Part shown: positions 44,321-53,404 of the stretch, piece by piece
How the letters are laid out: each line of letters starts with the position of its first letter
Numbering within the stretch: position 1 is the stretch's first letter
NCBI GenBank assembly: GCA_003389215.1
Contig: QQVP01000019.1
Location: forward strand, 1 to 64,000
Direction of reading: 5' to 3'
From: Planctomycetota bacterium
GTDB taxonomy: Bacteria; Planctomycetota; Planctomycetia; Pirellulales; UBA7805
DNA length: 64,000 nucleotides
Notes under the pieces: model-generated
What the model saw: only the letters and a program-made list of their open reading frames with translations
What the model was told of the DNA's origin: nothing
The model's database searches: none
Position numbers and translations under genes: made by a program

Positions 44321-44356
44321 GACGCACACTCGTGGCGCCCTGAGCAAGGCGCCGCC

Positions 44357-45661
44357 CTAAATGCGAATAAAGATCTTCCGCCGGTACATCCAGAGCAGGA
44401 TCAGGAACACGACCGTCAGGCGGACGAGATTTTGCAAGATGGGGGCATAGAGCGGCGCGTAGATCGGCCCGAACGGAATCTCGAAGATGCTGGGCGTCGA
44501 CTCATGTTGCAGCACCAGCACGTGCTTGTTGATGAGGAACGCCACGTAGCGGGTGTGCACGTCGATCATCCTCACGATCCAGCCGCGTAGCAATTCGTTG
44601 ATCACGTAGGCCGTAATCGGGTTCATCCCGATCACCACGCTGGGGAAGGCCCAACGGCGATAGCCGGCCATTTCGATGACGGCGAAGAAGGCGGCCATGA
44701 ACAAGGTGGCCCAACCACTACTGTAAATGGCCCAACTCGGCGTCCAGGCCTTCTTGACGATCGGACAGATGCCGAGTGATTGAATCAACAGTCCGCCCAT
44801 GACCCCGACCAGCCCCCACACGACGAGCCGGACCAATTTGTCGCGATCGCTCCGCTCGCTGCGCAGCAGGCCGCCCACCAGCAGGCCGAAAATCATCGTC
44901 GCCAACGAGGGCACAAAGTTCAGTGTGGCGTATTCGTGCCGCGGCGCTACATGATTGAGCGACTCGGGAAACCGTTCCCAGAACCAGAGGTCGATCTCCG
45001 CGCCCGCGTTCGTGCCCCGGTTCCAGTGAGCCCAGAAGCCCTCGAAGGTCTGCTTTTGCCAGTTGAGGGCCTCGTAATCGAAATCGGCGGGCACGGGCCA
45101 CAGCGCGAACAGGACCCAATAGCCGACCAGGATCGCCGCGGCCGCGATCCACTGAAAGCGGACACTCCTGTTCCAGAGCAGGAACAGAAAGACGTAGCCC
45201 AAACCGATCTGCGACAAGACGTCCTCGAAGGTCCAATAGGTGGTGCTAACCCCAGGCTTCGAAGAGCGCAGAAAGACGCCCAGCAGAACGAGGATCACGG
45301 CTCGACCGATGGCATGCCGCAGCAGCTGGCCATAAGAGTCGCCCCGGGCTGCCCGCTTCGCATACGAGTAGGCCATCGAAGTGCCGACCAGAAACATGAA
45401 CGACGGTTGGACCAGATCCCAAAGGCTGCACCCGAGCCAGTCGACGTGGCGGAACTGGAAGTTCATCACCTCCCAGAAGCCGTGCCAGACGCTGTCGGGA
45501 GCGACCAGACTGAGTCCGGTTTCTGGATCACGTCGCAGCCCGTTCTCGGCCGCCTGGCGGAGACCAAATCCACCGGCCACCAGCATCAACATCGTGAAGC
45601 CACGATAGGCGTCCAGCGACATCAGGCGTTCGGGCGTTTTGGCGGCGGGCTGTTCGCTCAT
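44357..45661 (-). CDS. DUF5009 / HGSNAT-like multi-spanning membrane acyltransferase
   Basis: 434 residues with about 10-12 membrane helices. The N-terminal signature RLMSLDAYRGFTMLMLV is typical of the DUF5009 group, related to the catalytic part of heparan-alpha-glucosaminide N-acetyltransferase. Such proteins are thought to move acetyl groups across the membrane onto sugars. The start overlaps the end of apbE by ATGA, so it is translationally coupled as the second gene of that unit. The link with a flavin transferase is unexplained. It ends convergent with the pterin synthase gene. Confidence 0.8.
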   Translation of the reverse strand: MSEQPAAKTPERLMSLDAYRGFTMLMLVAGGFGLRQAAENGLRRDPETGLSLVAPDSVWHGFWEVMNFQFRHVDWLGCSLWDLVQPSFMFLVGTSMAYSYAKRAARGDSYGQLLRHAIGRAVILVLLGVFLRSSKPGVSTTYWTFEDVLSQIGLGYVFLFLLWNRSVRFQWIAAAAILVGYWVLFALWPVPADFDYEALNWQKQTFEGFWAHWNRGTNAGAEIDLWFWERFPESLNHVAPRHEYATLNFVPSLATMIFGLLVGGLLRSERSDRDKLVRLVVWGLVGVMGGLLIQSLGICPIVKKAWTPSWAIYSSGWATLFMAAFFAVIEMAGYRRWAFPSVVIGMNPITAYVINELLRGWIVRMIDVHTRYVAFLINKHVLVLQHESTPSIFEIPFGPIYAPLYAPILQNLVRLTVVFLILLWMYRRKIFIRI

Positions 45662-46728
45662 TTCGCAATCGTCGTGGTCGTTTGTTGAAGGTACTGGGCA
45701 AAGTTGTCGGTGGCGCGAGCCTGCGTTCGATCCTCTTCGTCGATCCAGACAAAGCGGCAGGCCGCCCGCGGCGTCTGGCGCACGAGTTCCAATCCCCGCT
45801 CGGCCCCCAACACGCTGACCGCCGAGGCGAGGCTGTCGGCCGTGATGCCATCGGGGGCAATTACCGTCACGCTACTCGGCCCAGGCAACCCCAAGCCCGT
45901 GCGCGGATCGATAATGTGTGAATAGCGTCGGCCGTCTACTTCAAGGTACTGGTAGAGATCGCCGGACGTGGCGACCGCCGCATCCTCGAGCAACAGCTGC
46001 GGCGTCGGCGTCGCCTGCTCTTCGTCCGCTTCTACCACTTCGGCAATGGCGACGTGCCACGTCGCTCGCCCAGGTGGAGGCGCGCCCGCGACGACGTCCC
46101 CGCCGGCGTCGACGAGGGCCGCCGTGATACCGTGTTTGCGAAGCACCGCCAATGCCTCGTCGGCCGCGTAGCCCTTGGCGATGCCGCCCAGGTCGAGCCG
46201 CATCCGCTCGGCCAGCAAGGAAACCGACTGGCGACACTCGTGCAAACGGAGCTTCTCGTAGCCGACGGCGGCCGCGGCCTGCTCGAGCAGTTCCGACTCG
46301 GGAACTGCCCGCCTCCGCCGCGCTCGTCGCCACAAGCGGCTATACGGCCCGACGGTCACATCAAAGGCGCCATCGGTTGCGCGGGCCAGTCGCTGCGCGT
46401 GCCGCAAGACCCGCCACAAGTCGTCACCCACGGCCAGCGGCTCGGGGGTCGGCGACGCAGCACCCAGACGGCTCAGTTCGCTCTCGGGCAAGTAGTCGCT
46501 GAGCGATCCGTTCAGCTCGGCTACGCGAGAGAAAGCCGCCGTGGCGGCTTTGTTTGCGAGGGTTTCGGTATCGGCGTAAAATACAAGTCGAAACGGCGTC
46601 CCCATATGCACTTCGGCACGTTCGAAGCGCTGCGGGGTCGCGCCACTTTCACCCGCCTGTGCGCTTGCCAGCGCGCTCCAGGTCGCCCCCAGCGCGACTC
46701 CCGCCAGCAAGAGGTCTCGTGTCGTCAT
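45658..46728 (-). CDS. apbE: FAD:protein FMN transferase (ApbE family)
   Basis: 356 residues. A signal peptide (about 1-24) is followed by the ApbE domain, with the family landmarks MGTPFRLVFYAD, LDLGGIAKGYAAD, ATSGDLYQY and SHIIDPRTG. The enzyme transfers FMN from FAD to a threonine of target proteins such as Nqr/Rnf subunits. No obvious target gene is in the window. The ATG at 46728 begins the signal peptide and overlaps, in the tetramer CATG, the ATG of the divergent SUMF1-like gene. It is coupled downstream to the DUF5009 gene. Confidence 0.9.
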   Translation of the reverse strand: MTTRDLLLAGVALGATWSALASAQAGESGATPQRFERAEVHMGTPFRLVFYADTETLANKAATAAFSRVAELNGSLSDYLPESELSRLGAASPTPEPLAVGDDLWRVLRHAQRLARATDGAFDVTVGPYSRLWRRARRRRAVPESELLEQAAAAVGYEKLRLHECRQSVSLLAERMRLDLGGIAKGYAADEALAVLRKHGITAALVDAGGDVVAGAPPPGRATWHVAIAEVVEADEEQATPTPQLLLEDAAVATSGDLYQYLEVDGRRYSHIIDPRTGLGLPGPSSVTVIAPDGITADSLASAVSVLGAERGLELVRQTPRAACRFVWIDEEDRTQARATDNFAQYLQQTTTTIAK

Positions 46729-47938
46729 GCAACGGCTGCGGACTAAGGGATTCGATGTCGAGGACGCTTCTAGCGTAATCGTCCCGACTGCGTCCGTCCA
46801 CCGCGAGACAGGTGGTCGCTGCGGCAGATCGGCCACTTCCGACCGGCTGGTTTGCCGCTGGAAGTGGCTGGCGCTCGTGCTGATCTTGTTGTCCGTCGGC
46901 GCCTCCCGAGCCGCCCGCGCGGAGGCGGACGACGACGCTCAGACGGAAGCCGACGGCGCTGCCGCCGCCAAGGTCGACATGCAACGTTACACCGTCGAGA
47001 TCGCCCACACTGGCGCGAAGTTCACGATGGTTCCCATTCCCGGTGGCGAGTTTTTCATGGGAAGCCCGGCCGCCGAGCCGCGCCGCCGCGACGACGAGGG
47101 CCCGCAACATCGGGTACGGGTCGAGCCGTTTTGGATGGGCGAGCGCGAGGTGACGTGGGACGAGTACGAACCGTTTATGCTCTGCCTCGATATCCGGCGA
47201 CGTCAGTTACAGCGGGCCGAACCAGACACTCGCGAGCAGGCCGCCGATGCCGTCGCGCGACCGACCAAACCGTATACCGACATGACCTTTGGCATGGGCA
47301 AGCGAGGATATCCGGCGATCTGCATGACCCAGCTGGCCGCGCGGATGTATTGTCGTTGGCTAAGCGTGAAGACGGGCGACTACTACCGACTGCCGACCGA
47401 GGCAGAGTGGGAGTATGCCTGTCGGGCGGGAAGCAACACCGCTTACCATTTCGGGGACGACGCGAGCCAGCTCGACGAGTACGCCTGGCATCGCGACAAC
47501 AGCGACTACACGTATCACAAGGTCGGCCAGAAGAAGCCCAACCCCTGGGGCCTTTACGATATGCACGGCAACGTCGCCGAGTGGGTGCTCGACCAATACT
47601 CGAAGAATCACTACGCGCAGTTCCGCGACCGCCTCGCCCGTCAGACGCTGGCGATTCCCAAGGATCTCTATCCTCGCGTCGTGCGGGGTGGCTCCTGGGA
47701 CGACGCCGCCGCGGATCTTCGCTCGGCAGCTCGGGCTGCTTCGACCGAAGACTGGAAGGCTCAGGATCCCCAGCTCCCCCAGAGCATCTGGTATCATACG
47801 GATGCCCTGCACGTGGGGTTCCGGGTGGTTCGGCCGTTGCGCGAACCTGGCGACCAAGAAAAGGCCGAATACTGGGACGCCGGCACCCCAATGCCCGCCG
47901 AACTGCCGCCTGAGAAACTCGGCTGCAATCATGAGTAA
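46727..47938 (+). CDS. SUMF1/formylglycine-generating-enzyme-like exported protein
   Basis: 403 residues. A cytoplasmic stretch of about 40 residues precedes one hydrophobic segment (WKWLALVLILLSVGA), then an FGE/SUMF1 domain: MVPIPGGEFFMGSP, WMGEREVTWDEYEPF, YRLPTEAEWEYACRAG, GLYDMHGNVAEWVLD and VVRGGSWDD. True formylglycine generators need a cysteine pair near the C-terminus; I see only isolated cysteines, so this is probably one of the many FGE-fold proteins of other or unknown role. The start is the ATG at 46727, whose first two bases overlap the divergent apbE start; I find no later ATG before the hydrophobic segment. Confidence 0.8.
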   Translation: MQRLRTKGFDVEDASSVIVPTASVHRETGGRCGRSATSDRLVCRWKWLALVLILLSVGASRAARAEADDDAQTEADGAAAAKVDMQRYTVEIAHTGAKFTMVPIPGGEFFMGSPAAEPRRRDDEGPQHRVRVEPFWMGEREVTWDEYEPFMLCLDIRRRQLQRAEPDTREQAADAVARPTKPYTDMTFGMGKRGYPAICMTQLAARMYCRWLSVKTGDYYRLPTEAEWEYACRAGSNTAYHFGDDASQLDEYAWHRDNSDYTYHKVGQKKPNPWGLYDMHGNVAEWVLDQYSKNHYAQFRDRLARQTLAIPKDLYPRVVRGGSWDDAAADLRSAARAASTEDWKAQDPQLPQSIWYHTDALHVGFRVVRPLREPGDQEKAEYWDAGTPMPAELPPEKLGCNHE

Positions 47939-48086
47939 TCGGGATCGATTTCGTGTCCCCGCCGACATGGGGCGGAGAGTGTTCAGTAGCCCAGACCATC
48001 CTGCAAATAGCCAACCACCGCGGCCTCGTCGTCGCACGCCGAGAACGAGAATGAGTACGTTTGCACCCTCGCGAGGAGATTAAAGG

Positions 48087-49463
48087 ATGACGCAGCTTCC
48101 CACCCGCCCGACGACCGACGTCAAGAAGACCTCCACCGGTCGCCGCACTTTCCTGAAGGCCGCCACGGCGGCCGCCGCCGCGAGCACGCTAACTCCCGCC
48201 TTGAGCCTGGCCCGCTCTGCCCACAGCTACGGCAGCGACGAGATCAAGATTGTGGTGATCGGCGCCGGCGGACGTGGATCGGGCGCGGTGCTCGACGCAC
48301 TGCACACGGCCGGTCCAGTACGCGTTGTCGCCGTGGCCGATGCCTTTGAGGACGTGGTCCGCCGTTGTGTCTCCGTATTGTCGAAGCGGCTCGAACGAGC
48401 GAAGTCGAGGAGCACGCAGTTCGCCGACAAGACCTTCGACGTCCCGCCCGAACGCCAGTTTTTCGGATTCGACGCCTACAAGAAGGCACTCGCCACGGAT
48501 TGCGATCTGGTGATCTTGACGACCCCACCAGGCTTTCGGCCGCTACACTTTGCCGCCGCTGTGGCCGCGGGCAAGCACGTCTTCATGGAGAAGCCGGTGG
48601 CGACGGACGCCAAGGGCATTCGCGAGGTGCTCGCCGCCACCCGCAGCGCCAAGGAAAAGAATCTTGCCGTCGGTGTCGGACTGCAGCGGCGCCACGAACG
48701 CCGTTACCAGGCCACCATCGAACGCCTTCAAGACGGCGCGATCGGCGACATCCTTCTGACCCGCGCGTACTGGAACGGCACGACGCCGTGGGTGCGGCCG
48801 CGCAAGGACGGTCAAACCGAGATGGAGTACCAGATGCGAAACTGGTACTACTTCAACTGGCTCTGCGGCGACCACATCGTCGAGCAGCACATTCACAATC
48901 TCGACGTGATCAACTGGCTCAAGGGTGGTTACCCTGTCGAAGGCAACGGCATGGGCGGCTGCCAGGTCCGCAAGGGCCGAGATTTTGGCGAGACGTTCGA
49001 CCACCACTTTATCGAATTCACCTACGCCGACGGCTCGAAGATGTATAGCCAATGTCGGCACATCCCCGGCTGCTACAACGAGGTCTCCGAGCACGCTCAC
49101 GGTACGAAGGGCTACTGCAACATCTCGGGCGCGGCGATCCACGATCACAGCGGCAGTCTGATCTGGGAGTTCGGCCGTGGGGGCGGCGGAGGCCACCAGC
49201 AAGAGCATCACGATCTATTCGCCGACCTGCGGGCGGGCAGGATTCCCAACGAAGGCGAATACGGCGCGCTCAGCACCATGACCGCCATTTTCGGCCGGAT
49301 GCTTACCTACAGCGGCCAAAAGCTCACGTGGGACCAGGCTCTCAACTCGCAGGTCGAGCTGGGCGTTCGCGACTTCGCCAGCTTCGACGAGGCGCCGCCC
49401 GTATTGCCCGACGCGGACGGCAAGTATGCTCTGCCGGTGCCGGGACGGACGAAGGTCGTGTAG
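48087..49463 (+). CDS. Gfo/Idh/MocA-family oxidoreductase with Tat leader
   Basis: 458 residues. Twin arginines (GRRTFLKAAT) and a following alanine-rich stretch form a Tat leader, usual for planctomycete members. The NAD(P)-binding Rossmann strand IKIVVIGAGGRGSG follows, then EKPVATD, the conserved lysine motif, and a long C-terminal domain. They are thought to oxidise or reduce sugars or inositols outside the cytoplasm. The ATG has GAGGAG about 8 nt upstream. It follows the SUMF1-like gene by 148 nt on the same strand and is convergent with the peptidase gene. Substrate unknown. Confidence 0.88.
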   Translation: MTQLPTRPTTDVKKTSTGRRTFLKAATAAAAASTLTPALSLARSAHSYGSDEIKIVVIGAGGRGSGAVLDALHTAGPVRVVAVADAFEDVVRRCVSVLSKRLERAKSRSTQFADKTFDVPPERQFFGFDAYKKALATDCDLVILTTPPGFRPLHFAAAVAAGKHVFMEKPVATDAKGIREVLAATRSAKEKNLAVGVGLQRRHERRYQATIERLQDGAIGDILLTRAYWNGTTPWVRPRKDGQTEMEYQMRNWYYFNWLCGDHIVEQHIHNLDVINWLKGGYPVEGNGMGGCQVRKGRDFGETFDHHFIEFTYADGSKMYSQCRHIPGCYNEVSEHAHGTKGYCNISGAAIHDHSGSLIWEFGRGGGGGHQQEHHDLFADLRAGRIPNEGEYGALSTMTAIFGRMLTYSGQKLTWDQALNSQVELGVRDFASFDEAPPVLPDADGKYALPVPGRTKVV

Positions 49464-49480
49464 AAGATCGCCCCCGCGAG

Positions 49481-51109
49481 TTACTCTGCTTCCGTTTTGG
49501 CTTCCGTTTCGCCGACTTCTCCGGCGGGCGCGGCGGTGGCAGGGTCTTCCACCGGCTCGCGCAATGGTGGCACGTCCAGCGTGAGCGTCTGCAGGTATCC
49601 TTCTCGCTCGACGAGCAAGGGGATCGGCGAAGGCAGCGTGTTCACAAGGTTCAGAAATTCGGCGCGATCGGCAAACGTTCGCTCTCCCACCCGATAAATG
49701 CGGTCACGGAGCTTCAGTCCCGCGCGCGCCGCGGGCGACCCCGCCGTGACGCGATTGACGATCATCTCACCCGGCGACGCCTCGTCCGTGCGGAACGAGA
49801 TGCCCAGCCGCACCGGGGGCCCGTCGAGATTGACGCTGAGAAGCTGCGGTTCGGCCCCCTCGCCCCGCACGAAGCGCACCGCCACCGGACTCGTGGCCCA
49901 CAGAATCAAGCCGCGAAATTGTAGTCCGCTGGTGACCCTCTCGCCGGCAAATTCGAGGACACGATCGCCGGTGCGCAGCCCCTCTCGATACGCCGCGTAT
50001 CCGGGGACGACCTCGGTCAGCACCAGGCCCTCTTTCAGCTCCACATTCTCGTCGTCATCGGACCACCGCACACCCAGCCGCGGAGCCGCCGGTGCGAGCC
50101 GTCTGGCCGCGCGGCGTCGCTGCCACTCCGACTCGCCCCGGGCCGCGGCCCGAAAGCCAGGCAGCGATTCGCGAGTTGCCAACTCGTGCGTAAGGGCAAA
50201 GAGCAGCCGCGCCGCTTGCTCGATGCCGTCCAGGTTGAGCTTGTCCGCGTCGTCACTGGGGCGGTGATAGTCGTCGTGCAATCCCGTGTGCAGCATAAGA
50301 AAGGGAATGTTCCGCTCGAAGAAGGGATAGTGGTCGCTATTGGCGCGGTTCTTCCAGGTGAAATCGATCCGCAGATCGGCGTGTGGATTCTGTCGGCTTA
50401 CGATCTGACGGAGACCGGCCGCCGAACGGGTCCCGTGCACCGTCAGACGTTGCTCGCGGAGGCGGCCCACCATGTCGACGTTCACCATCACGGGAATCTT
50501 CTCGAGCGGTACGGTTGGCTGGCCGACCCAGTGCTTCGAGCCGAGCAGCCCCTGCTCTTCCGCGTCAAAGAAGACAAACAGCAACGATCGCCGCGGCCGA
50601 ATGCCCGAGGCACTGAAAGCCTCGATCACTTCCAATAATGCGGCGGTCCCACTGGCGTTGTCGTCGGCTCCATTGTGAATGTAGCCCGTCGGACCGTAGC
50701 TGTTCCGACTGTTGCCATAGCCGACGTGATCGTAGTGCGCGCTCACCACGATCCACTCCTTCGCCAGCTCCGCATCGGCGCCGTCGATGGCCACCAAGAT
50801 GTTGCGATAGTTGCCCCCAAAAGGTTGATAGTATTCGTCGGTCGTGCCGGCCGGCCGCACGTCGAGTTGCTTGAGTTGATCGACCAGGTAACCTGCCGCC
50901 GCTCGGCCGCCACGAGCCCCTGCCTCGCGTCCTTCGAAGATATCATCGGCCAGGGCCTCGACGAGGACCTTGGCCTCGTCACGGGTAATCGAACTGAGCG
51001 CGGCCTCGAACGCGGCATTCTCTGCCGCCGAGCCACCTTGCATGTGAGCGAAAAGCAACAGCAGCGTGGCGGGCAGCGTGCGGAATCGCAGAGCATAGTA
51101 CCTTGGCAT
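49481..51109 (-). CDS. M28-family zinc aminopeptidase with PDZ domains
   Basis: 542 residues. A signal peptide (about 1-27) is followed by a protease-associated-like region and an M28 peptidase domain. The zinc ligands are visible: H in VSAHYDHVG, D in NGADDNASG, the EE pair in FFDAEEQGLLG, D in VNVDMVGR, and a late H in HDDYHRPSDD. The C-terminal ~200 residues hold two PDZ-like domains (GDRVLEFAGERVTS; LRDRIYRVGERTFA). The ATG at 51109 begins the signal peptide; the longer frame to 51346 runs into the tRNA leader. It acts outside the cytoplasm. It is the last chromosomal gene before the tRNA and island. Confidence 0.87.
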   Translation of the reverse strand: MPRYYALRFRTLPATLLLLFAHMQGGSAAENAAFEAALSSITRDEAKVLVEALADDIFEGREAGARGGRAAAGYLVDQLKQLDVRPAGTTDEYYQPFGGNYRNILVAIDGADAELAKEWIVVSAHYDHVGYGNSRNSYGPTGYIHNGADDNASGTAALLEVIEAFSASGIRPRRSLLFVFFDAEEQGLLGSKHWVGQPTVPLEKIPVMVNVDMVGRLREQRLTVHGTRSAAGLRQIVSRQNPHADLRIDFTWKNRANSDHYPFFERNIPFLMLHTGLHDDYHRPSDDADKLNLDGIEQAARLLFALTHELATRESLPGFRAAARGESEWQRRRAARRLAPAAPRLGVRWSDDDENVELKEGLVLTEVVPGYAAYREGLRTGDRVLEFAGERVTSGLQFRGLILWATSPVAVRFVRGEGAEPQLLSVNLDGPPVRLGISFRTDEASPGEMIVNRVTAGSPAARAGLKLRDRIYRVGERTFADRAEFLNLVNTLPSPIPLLVEREGYLQTLTLDVPPLREPVEDPATAAPAGEVGETEAKTEAE

Positions 51110-51170
51110 GGCGGGGTCTCGGGGCCGAAAGCTGACAATTGGTGGGCAAGGCGTCGTGGGGCAGACTATC

Positions 51171-51198
51171 TTGCCACAGCGGGCGGAAAATCTACAAT
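51171..51198 (+). promoter_or_regulatory. Putative sigma-70 promoter of the tRNA-Ser gene
   Basis: TTGCCA at 51171-51176 and TACAAT at 51193-51198 are separated by 16 nt on the plus strand. Transcription would start near 51205 and run through the tRNA at 51351. No protein gene intervenes. The leader of about 145 nt contains the direct repeat at 51244-51277. Confidence 0.5.
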
Positions 51199-51243
51199 GG
51201 TGACTTGGCTGGCGGGGCGAATTTGCCCGGCGAGCCTTGTCGG

Positions 51244-51277
51244 TCCGAATGGGCACTTCGTCGTTCCGAACGGGCAC
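51244..51277. repeat. Short direct repeat upstream of tRNA-Ser
   Basis: TCCGAATGGGCAC (51244-51256) recurs as TCCGAACGGGCAC (51265-51277), with one mismatch at a 21-nt period. It lies in the tRNA leader, on the chromosome side of the island boundary. Its meaning is unknown. Confidence 0.5.
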
Positions 51278-51350
51278 ATATTTGTCCGATGGGAGGGAGC
51301 TGCCCATCGGCCGGAAGTGGCTGTCGAGGCGGACGTGTCGCGTCATCTTG

Positions 51351-51437
51351 GGAGAGGTGGCTGAGTGGTCGAAAGCGCGGGTTTGCTAAATCCGTGACCG
51401 GGCAACCGGTCCGCAGGTTCGAATCCTGTCCTCTCCG
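51351..51437 (+). tRNA. tRNA-Ser (anticodon GCU)
   Basis: The acceptor arm GGAGAGG (51351-51357) pairs perfectly with CCTCTCC (51430-51436), followed by discriminator G. The anticodon loop TTGCTAA has GCT at 51385-51387, reading serine AGC/AGU codons. The long variable arm (GACCGGGCAACCGGTC) is diagnostic of serine tRNA. The T-arm shows GGTTCGAATCC. CCA is not encoded. The 3' half is the probable integration target of the adjacent recombinase. Confidence 0.95.
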
Positions 51438-51449
51438 CTTCACGATTTT

Positions 51450-51501
51450 GGCTCTTCCCAACCTGCGGTTTAATAACAGGTTGCGAAGAGCCGGTTTTTT
51501 T
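51450..51501 (+). terminator. Intrinsic terminator after tRNA-Ser
   Basis: GGCTCTTCCCAACCTG (51450-51465) and CAGGTTGCGAAGAGCC (51477-51492) form a 16-bp stem with one mismatch and an 11-nt loop, followed by GG and seven T residues (51495-51501). It is placed to end tRNA-Ser transcription and so marks the inner limit of the chromosomal unit. Confidence 0.85.
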
Positions 51502-51532
51502 GACACAGCCGATTGTGTCAAGGTTGTGTCAA
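51500..51532. repeat. Repeat cluster TTGTGTCAA, possible recombinase arm sites
   Basis: TTGTGTCAA occurs at 51513-51521 and again at 51524-51532, separated by GG. An inverted copy, TTGACACA, is at 51500-51507. The three copies lie just beyond the tRNA terminator and in front of the recombinase gene's end. Short direct and inverted repeats here fit arm-type binding sites of a tyrosine recombinase or its excisionase. The rest of 51533-51667 shows no gene. Confidence 0.5.
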
Positions 51533-51667
51533 ACCGGACAGTTCTGTCCTCGCAAAGGACACGACCGATTCGCTGTGGCCGTGGCATCGCAGGCGTACAA
51601 TCCGATTCGACGATCACGTTTGTTACTTCCTCCCTGGTGGTCTGATACCTCAGGATCCCCAGTAACG

Positions 51668-51699
51668 AAAAACGGTCCGACGACTACGATGCGTCGGAC
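51668..51699 (-). terminator. Intrinsic terminator of the recombinase gene
   Basis: On the minus strand GTCCGACG and CGTCGGAC (51699-51692 and 51682-51675) form a perfect 8-bp stem with a 9-nt loop, followed by CG and five T residues (51672-51668). The first arm lies inside the last codons of the recombinase gene. The hairpin therefore ends recombinase transcription before the attachment region. Confidence 0.7.
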
Positions 51700-53300
51700 T
51701 CACCAATAAAGTCTAATTCTTGCATTTGTGATTGGGATTCCTTGTCGAATACGTGGTAGTAGCGTTGCACCATGAGGCTGCTGCGGTGGCCCAGCCATCG
51801 CATCAACAATTGCTCGGGTATACCACTGTTCGCGCATCGCGAACAGAAATAGTGCCTAAACGAATGGAGTCGTCCGTTCTTGAATCCGATCTCGTCATCG
51901 GCCGAAGGAAATTGCTCTCTTAGTGAATCAATTACGCGCGTGACGAGAAAATGACGCACGTTATCTGGGCGAAGAACTCCGCCTTTCATTGCGCGGACAA
52001 CTCGGCCATCTGTACCTCGCCGATCTAGTGAGTCCAGCACCGTGCGGAGGTCTGGGTGAATCGGAAAGGATCGTGTGCGACGGTTTTTGATCGACCGCGA
52101 ATTGGTCCTCTTTGCCCGTCGACTTCTCGTCTCGTCGATCAACGTGATGACATTGGCATCGAAGTCAACGTCAGTCCATCTCAGTCCGGCCAATTCCGAA
52201 ATGCGAAGACCAGTGCAACACAACGCGACGATTACGTCTGCGAGCCAGTGAAGACTGGGGTCCATTCGACAGAATGCGATCATCGCACTCACTTCTTCCG
52301 GCCGGTAACAGTACGTATCTGTGTCGGTTGGCTTGGCCATCGGAAGTTTAATCTTGCATGTGGGTGGCAGTCGTTCGGAATCAATCAGATAGTTGACGAG
52401 CTGCTTAAGCGTCGTCAGCTCGAGGAACTCGGTGGCGTATGCATAGCTTTCGCCGTCCAGCCACGCAGCGTACGCCTCCAGGTGCGATTTGGAGACTTGA
52501 TTCCAGAGAGTTACGTTGCGGCCGACGAGGAACGGAACAGCCTTATCAAAGACAGCCTTGTAGCGACTCAACGACTTCTCCGTGATACCGCCGACGACAG
52601 CCGGCCGCCGGCAATGTTCCAGATATAGCTCAACGCCTTCCGCCAACGTCACGCTCGGCGACCGCCCATGATCAGTGGGCGGCGGTTCGGCCACACCGTG
52701 CTGAACCGCGATCCTCAAATCGAGTTGCTTTAGGTTCTCGATTGCCTCAGTACGGTCGGACGTACGTAGTGTATGCCGACCGACTGGAGTTGAATTTGAT
52801 CGTCCATCGGCCCAGAAGACACTGCCGCGCTTGAAGAGCTTCCATTTATAGTATTGGCCGACGACAACTTCGTTCTTTTTCGTTTGGTGAACCTCCGATT
52901 CGTTAGTTAGTTGTTGATGATGAGCCGCGGCAAGTGTTTGCGGCTCCTGTAGCTCGAGTGAGTCGTCAGATATGCCGACGACATGTGTGGAACTATCATC
53001 GACGTCTGGCGACGAGTTGTCCTTTCGATTGATCGCAAAAACATGGGAGCTCTGTCGGGCTGCTGAGCAGCGTTCCAATGCGTCGGGCTCAAACATCATC
53101 TTCGAGCCCGGGCCAGCTATCTGAATCACCGGCAGAATGCCAGCGCGCTTCCACCGATACAGAGTAGAAACGGGAATGCTGCTGCGAGTGCTCAGCTCGC
53201 CGATGGTGAGCAGCTTCTGGCTAGGCTGAGCGCCGTTAGGATCCGTCGCTGAATCGGCGAGGTCCATCGGAGCGGCGATTGGAGAGCAGCCGTCGAGCAT
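51684..53300 (-). CDS. Tyrosine recombinase/integrase with N-terminal excisionase-like HTH
   Basis: 538 residues. The first ~80 contain a MerR/excisionase-type helix-turn-helix ([23 protein letters not shown]). A linker with a second domain that matches SAM-like core binding (about 215-320) follows, then the catalytic domain. The catalytic set is present: Arg in [14 protein letters not shown]479 and R482 in HSFRHYF, H505 in WLGHRS, and nucleophile Y514. It should catalyse integration and excision at the tRNA-Ser 3' end. The HTH fusion may combine integrase and excisionase roles or autoregulate. The ATG at 53300 is taken, with 53267 as an alternative; neither has a Shine-Dalgarno site. Confidence 0.9.
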   Translation of the reverse strand: MLDGCSPIAAPMDLADSATDPNGAQPSQKLLTIGELSTRSSIPVSTLYRWKRAGILPVIQIAGPGSKMMFEPDALERCSAARQSSHVFAINRKDNSSPDVDDSSTHVVGISDDSLELQEPQTLAAAHHQQLTNESEVHQTKKNEVVVGQYYKWKLFKRGSVFWADGRSNSTPVGRHTLRTSDRTEAIENLKQLDLRIAVQHGVAEPPPTDHGRSPSVTLAEGVELYLEHCRRPAVVGGITEKSLSRYKAVFDKAVPFLVGRNVTLWNQVSKSHLEAYAAWLDGESYAYATEFLELTTLKQLVNYLIDSERLPPTCKIKLPMAKPTDTDTYCYRPEEVSAMIAFCRMDPSLHWLADVIVALCCTGLRISELAGLRWTDVDFDANVITLIDETRSRRAKRTNSRSIKNRRTRSFPIHPDLRTVLDSLDRRGTDGRVVRAMKGGVLRPDNVRHFLVTRVIDSLREQFPSADDEIGFKNGRLHSFRHYFCSRCANSGIPEQLLMRWLGHRSSLMVQRYYHVFDKESQSQMQELDFIGESDAS

Positions 53301-53404
53301 CGGTCAGCAATTGGTTCGAGTGTGTTTGCGACGGCGTCGCCGCAACGTGTAAACCAATTGTCGCCGATGAGGTCACCGCAAAACTATTTGAGAACGCTTT
53401 GAGT

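Noticed and set aside
46727-47938. A true formylglycine-generating enzyme activating a nearby sulfatase
   Set aside because: I cannot see the paired catalytic cysteines near the C-terminus, and no classical sulfatase gene with a CxPxR motif is in the window; DUF1501 proteins lack it.
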